Assembly (NCBI RefSeq): GCF_020080835.1
Contig: NC_058163.1
Coordinates: forward strand, 20,735,904 to 20,799,903
Length of the DNA: 64,000 nucleotides
From: Cotesia glomerata
Lineage: Eukaryota; Arthropoda; Insecta; Hymenoptera; Braconidae
Direction: 5' to 3'
Part shown: positions 60,148-64,000 of the stretch, in pieces
Layout: every line of letters begins with the position of its first letter
How positions within the stretch are numbered: position 1 is the stretch's first letter
Translations under genes and position numbers: made by a program
The notes under the pieces: generated by a model
What the model saw: only the letters and a program-made list of their open reading frames with translations
Told to the model about the DNA's origin: nothing
Databases searched by the model: none

Positions 60148-60309
60148 ATGGCGAAACGTGAGTTTTCATAAGAAGAAAACTGACAGACAACACACACATG
60201 TGAATAAATTAAATAAAAGTAAACAAGCATGTGATTAGATCATTAACCTCTAAACAATAATATACAATTGAAATTAAATTTAATTTTAGTTCAAACTTCA
60301 AGTTAAAAA
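60148..60309 (+). promoter_or_regulatory. Possible 5' UTR intron and short upstream ORF of delta-tubulin
   Basis: A GTGAGT donor after 60157 and a TTTTAG acceptor before 60290 suggest a 5' UTR intron. In the spliced form an ATG at 60148 would open an 8-codon frame closing 4 bases before the delta-tubulin ATG. Inferred from splice consensus only. Confidence 0.35.
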
Positions 60310-61668
60310 ATGTTGACAGTGCAATTTGGACAGTGCGGTAATCAGATTGGTAGTAAATTATATTCTAAAATAACAGAAGACATAAAATCAACGCGTGGTA
60401 ATGAATCATCAAACCATGAGTACGCTGAGAATTCGACAGTCAAGTGGTTCCAAGGAACATCAAAGTCGGGGAGTATGTATGCACGAGCTGTGTTAGTAGA
60501 CACTGAAAAAAAAGTGATAAACAAAATATTGAAGCAGAAAGAAGACAAGTGGTGCTACCGAGCCAGTAATATTGTAAGTACCGACTATTCTTCAGGTTCT
60601 GCTAATAACTGGGCTTACGGATTCGTGAAAAAGGGCCCTGAGTTCGAAGAATCTGTTCATGATGCCGTCAGGTACGAGTTGGAGCTCTCGGATACAGTTG
60701 ACAGTTTTCTGTGTCTGTCTGGCTGCGCTGGAGGCACTGGATCCGGGCTGGGGAGTTTCATCATCCAGTCGTTGAAAGACGAGTACCCGAAGAAAAGCAT
60801 CCTGTCGACTTTGTTGCTGCCGTTTGGATCTGGTGAGATAGCTACGCAGAATTACAACATCCTGTTGAGCCTAGCCAAAATAATTGACAGCGCTGACATG
60901 GTGGTTGTCATGGAAAATGACAAGTTGCATGATGAAGCTATCAAGTTTGGTAATTTAAAGTCGCATGTTAGCTTCCCAAATGACATAAACGAGGTTGCGT
61001 GTCAAAAGCTCTTGTCAGTGTTGCAGGCAGCCAATGACGTGGACAACAACTCGCTGAATGATCTGGACCACATGGTGTCTAAGCTCGTACCGCATCCAGC
61101 TTACAAGTTCACCAGCATTGAAACGGTTCCGCTGGTCCTGCCGAGCAACACCAGTTTGTTGGAAAAATCTTGGAGTGTCCAGAAGGATTCTATTAATTCT
61201 ATTAACTGGCAAGCGCAGTTTAAATATTTAAGGCGCAATTTATTGTTCGGGAATTTAAACCAAAGACGTTCTTTGGCGAATATTTTAATTACTAGAGGAG
61301 TTAATAGTGATAAGGTAAAGAAGAATAATAAGTTGGTGTGTCATCAGCTTGATGATCCGTATAACTGCGACGAGCTGATTAAGAATGACATTTATGCTCA
61401 GCTACACTGGCTGACAGACTATGACAAGTTCAGACATTTTCATCAGAATCGGCGATTGCTTAATTATGATAAATTTTCTTCTTTGATAACTAATAATTCA
61501 GCGGTTAATAAAACCCTGGATGTTATTGTCAGCAAGGCTTGGAATTCTTACACTTATGGAGCGTTTTTGCATCAGTATAAAAAATTTGAAATGGAAGATG
61601 ATGATTTTCTGAGGGCTTTTTCTAAAATTGAAGGGGTTATTTCTTCATACAAGGAATTGGAAAGATAG
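60310..61668 (+). CDS. Delta-tubulin, intronless
   Basis: A 452-residue frame. The N-terminus has LTVQFGQCGNQIGSKL, the nucleotide-binding loop typical of tubulins, and the signature SGCAGGTGSGLGS follows near residue 137. The order of conserved segments (ARAVLVDTEKKVINKIL, SGSANNWAYGF, GSGEIATQNYN, DINEVACQKL, VPHPAYKF) fits delta-tubulin rather than alpha, beta, gamma or epsilon. Delta-tubulin is a centriole/basal-body protein needed for triplet microtubules, and is absent from Drosophila. The C-terminal third is diverged, but the frame is intact. A polyadenylation signal AATAAA lies at about 61767. The lack of introns could mean an old retrocopy or simply a compact gene. Confidence 0.85.
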   Translation: MLTVQFGQCGNQIGSKLYSKITEDIKSTRGNESSNHEYAENSTVKWFQGTSKSGSMYARAVLVDTEKKVINKILKQKEDKWCYRASNIVSTDYSSGSANNWAYGFVKKGPEFEESVHDAVRYELELSDTVDSFLCLSGCAGGTGSGLGSFIIQSLKDEYPKKSILSTLLLPFGSGEIATQNYNILLSLAKIIDSADMVVVMENDKLHDEAIKFGNLKSHVSFPNDINEVACQKLLSVLQAANDVDNNSLNDLDHMVSKLVPHPAYKFTSIETVPLVLPSNTSLLEKSWSVQKDSINSINWQAQFKYLRRNLLFGNLNQRRSLANILITRGVNSDKVKKNNKLVCHQLDDPYNCDELIKNDIYAQLHWLTDYDKFRHFHQNRRLLNYDKFSSLITNNSAVNKTLDVIVSKAWNSYTYGAFLHQYKKFEMEDDDFLRAFSKIEGVISSYKELER

Positions 61669-64000
61669 ATAAATAATTCTTACTTTTAAAAAAAATTGAA
61701 TGGATTTTTTCACATAAATTTTTTATGAGTCTTTTTTTTTATTTTATTAGAACTAAAAATTTATTCAATAAAAGTACTTAAGATTATAATAATAAAGTTA
61801 GCCGACATTTAAAATTTTTTTATTTTGCTTAATTTATTAATTTATAACTAAAAAATATTTTTAAAAAATTGCACTTTTTCGAAATTTTTAACAAATGAAA
61901 AAATTTTTTTTTAATTTTATTGTAAAAATTCTTTAGTAAAAAAAATCATATAAATTTTTAGATGTCGGCTAACTTTATTTTCATCTTAAGATTTATTATT
62001 TACAAAAAAAAAAAAAAATAGAGTAAAATTATAAATAGGCATAGTTAACATCAGTATTGTCGTCGCCACCCTGGGACTTACACTCTATCGACCGTAACTT
62101 TTAATTTTATTTGCAATCTACTTATATTATCCATCATACATATGATATACTTAAATCCGTATATTCTTGCACACCGCGCATTTATTCTTAGCGAGACACT
62201 GCGGAGTCAGGAAGTTTCTCTGTGACGTCACAACAGAATCGACCCTCTGCTCCACACCCCAAAAACTCAATCACCGATGTATACATAATACTAAATATAT
62301 ATACCAAAAGCCATTGAGTGACGCAAGGAGTAACGACTTCTTAGAACTTGGGTCAGACTTCTTGGCGCTGGATCCTGACCTTGAAGCTGATCCTTTTTAA
62401 AACTCCAAAAATCTGGTGAAAAATTTTTTTATTATTAATTTATAAAAAATTGCACTTATAATTAAATGGAATTATTATTATTTTTTTTTTTTTTTTTTTT
62501 TTTTTTCAGGTAAATATTTTCAGTAGAAGAAATATAAACAAAATAATATTATATACGTTCCTGGATTTTTTGTCTTCGTCTAGCGGTATTTGCTCCCACC
62601 TTAATACGATTTATCCACCCCCACGCCTGGTCGATACCACCACCAGCACTACGATCGCTCAGGCCACCCTTACCCTTATATTATGCTGGAAAACGTTTGG
62701 CTGAGGTTGAGAAGAGGATACGTAGACAGTGACCCCACTGTCCAGACAAGGGTGGGAACACACCGTCGCTCTCACTGACACTGACAGTCAGTGGTACAGG
62801 ATACACACACACGCGCATCCAAGTAACTATTCATACAAGTATTATATGTACAGTATTGTAGTATAGTGCTCCGCTCGTACTCCACCGTCTTCATATTTAT
62901 AATACAATTTAATAACAAAGCTCTGCTATTGTTGTATTATTGTTAAAAATTATTGGTAAAGATTTTTATTTTTAAAATTAAAGCTCGCAAGTGTTTAAAT
63001 GATCCATTGAGTGATTTAAATGCGAAACTGCAAGGAGTAAAAGGATCAATTATTTACCTAGACGCGGCGGAGTCCCTGATCGAGCTCTCTACTCTGGTGC
63101 CTGGGAATTTTACTCGACACGCCATGTTGTAGCAACCACGAACGCGCACTCGCGATTTAATATGTTTTTTAATTGTTATTATCAATGTTACTGTGAAAAA
63201 AACTTTTGTTATCCGAAAGTGATTAGCTAATTAAGCTTCAAGCGTCGGGTAAAACTTTTTTTATTTTAAAAATTTGCTTGCAGGATTTTAATACTCGACT
63301 TTGTTATTGATATTGATAATTGTCAGTGGGATCTATAATACTCAGGATTAAGAGTTTTTTTATTTGTGTGCCGGATGATGCATTGCAAAGTGTGGACTTT
63401 TTTATGTTATCAATTTTTAAACTGTCAATATTGTTTTTTTTAGTCAAGTACTTTTTTTGTTTGACTTGCAAGCGATTGCAATGGTTTGTTTTGTTCGAGA
63501 TTTATTTTGGAGACCATTTAATTAAAGTAAGATTTTATTCACTTGATTATCAATTTATTTAATTATAATTATAATATCGAAATTTTTTTTTATTAATAAT
63601 AATAAATTATTGTAATAATTTTTTTTAATTGTACTAAACTTTATAAAATTATTAATGTAATTTTAAAAATTATTTTAATAATAATTTTGTAAAAATTACA
63701 AAAATAATTATATGAAAATTTTTTATAATTTTAATTGCCAAATATTTTTAGAAAAATTTTTTATTTTATTTTATTTATTTATTTTTTTTTTTTAATGATA
63801 CTATTTGTTGAATATTATTATGGTGAAATAATTAAAATTTAAAATGCAATTTTTATAAAAATGGGTTCATTGAAATATTGCTACGAGCCTGATGGTTTCT
63901 GAATTTTATAATCACTTGTCTCTCTTGTCCCTACACCTTACTGCTTTCTCTTTTTTCATCTTTTTTTCTCGCATCCAATGTCCCTTTCTCTGAGAAAAAA
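61669..64000. other. Downstream region without a supported gene
   Basis: It starts with the delta-tubulin 3' end. A GC-richer block at about 62050-62400 contains a palindromic TGACGTCA (62224-62231). Another at 62570-63160 looks like promoter or 5' UTR of a gene continuing to the right. The 77-codon frame at 62167-62400 has no domain I recognise. A long poly-T lies at 62470-62507. Confidence 0.4.
61793..61982. mobile_element. MITE family 1 copy downstream of delta-tubulin
   Basis: Inverted ends ATAAAGTTAGCCGACATTTA and TAGATGTCGGCTAACTTTAT, about 190 bp. Confidence 0.75.

Noticed and set aside
62167..62400. 77-codon frame as a small gene
   Set aside because: No domain, no signal peptide and no splice context. 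Kept only as a note on the region.
1..64000. Integrated bracovirus segment, expected in some braconids
   Set aside because: No recognisable bracovirus gene or segment-boundary motif was seen. The repeat islands are explained by transposons.
1..64000. tRNA or rRNA genes
   Set aside because: No cloverleaf with A and B boxes and no conserved rRNA segment was recognised by eye. A tRNAscan run would be decisive.

Overview
The window is AT-rich nuclear DNA of an insect. It has short introns next to long ones, cuticle and innate-immunity genes typical of arthropods, and dense transposon debris. Diaphanous and Rad50 read clearly as insect orthologues. Retention of delta-tubulin, together with a repeat type I associate from memory with braconid wasp genomes, points to a parasitoid hymenopteran (Braconidae-like). 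That placement is an inference, not a database result.

Layout. 1-6363 (+): the 3' part (seven exons) of a zona pellucida-domain membrane protein of cuticle type, whose 5' exons lie left of the window. 7664-13587 (-): a two-exon, about 1,772-residue RCC1-repeat protein, best matched in memory to Claret-type Rab exchange factors, convergent with the ZP gene. 14.3-15.9 kb: a foldback structure with 128-130-bp tandem units. 17.26-29.2 kb (-): diaphanous (formin), with FH1/FH2 domains, a DAD, at least three candidate alternative first exons and two alternative C-termini. One C-terminus is an uninterrupted reading frame of about 440 codons beyond the DAD. 29.88 kb (+): an orphan first exon under a DRE-like promoter motif. 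30.1-40.7 kb: a transposon island with three levels of nesting. A long inverted repeat carries copies of a repeat with an internal (CA)n tract, and R1-clade-like non-LTR retrotransposons sit inside those (CA)n tracts. 41.2-45.4 kb (-): Rad50. 47.86-51.64 kb (+): a transmembrane, non-amidase PGRP (PGRP-LC type). 54.26-54.96 kb (+): a secreted PGRP with a degenerate C-terminus. 55.2-58.8 kb (-): an R4/Dong-like retrotransposon bounded by (TTA)n. 60.3-61.7 kb (+): intronless delta-tubulin. 61.7-64 kb: no confident gene.

The two PGRP genes form a small immune cluster beside Rad50. The other genes are functionally unrelated neighbours. Mobile DNA accounts for most of the non-genic space: four non-autonomous Helitrons (two in ZP introns, one in a dia intron, one upstream), several MITE families, five (CA)n-bearing repeats and two retrotransposon families, each bounded by a different microsatellite. 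All exon boundaries were inferred by eye from GT/AG sites and reading-frame continuity. For dia, PGRP-LC and the secreted PGRP the summed exon lengths are exact multiples of three.
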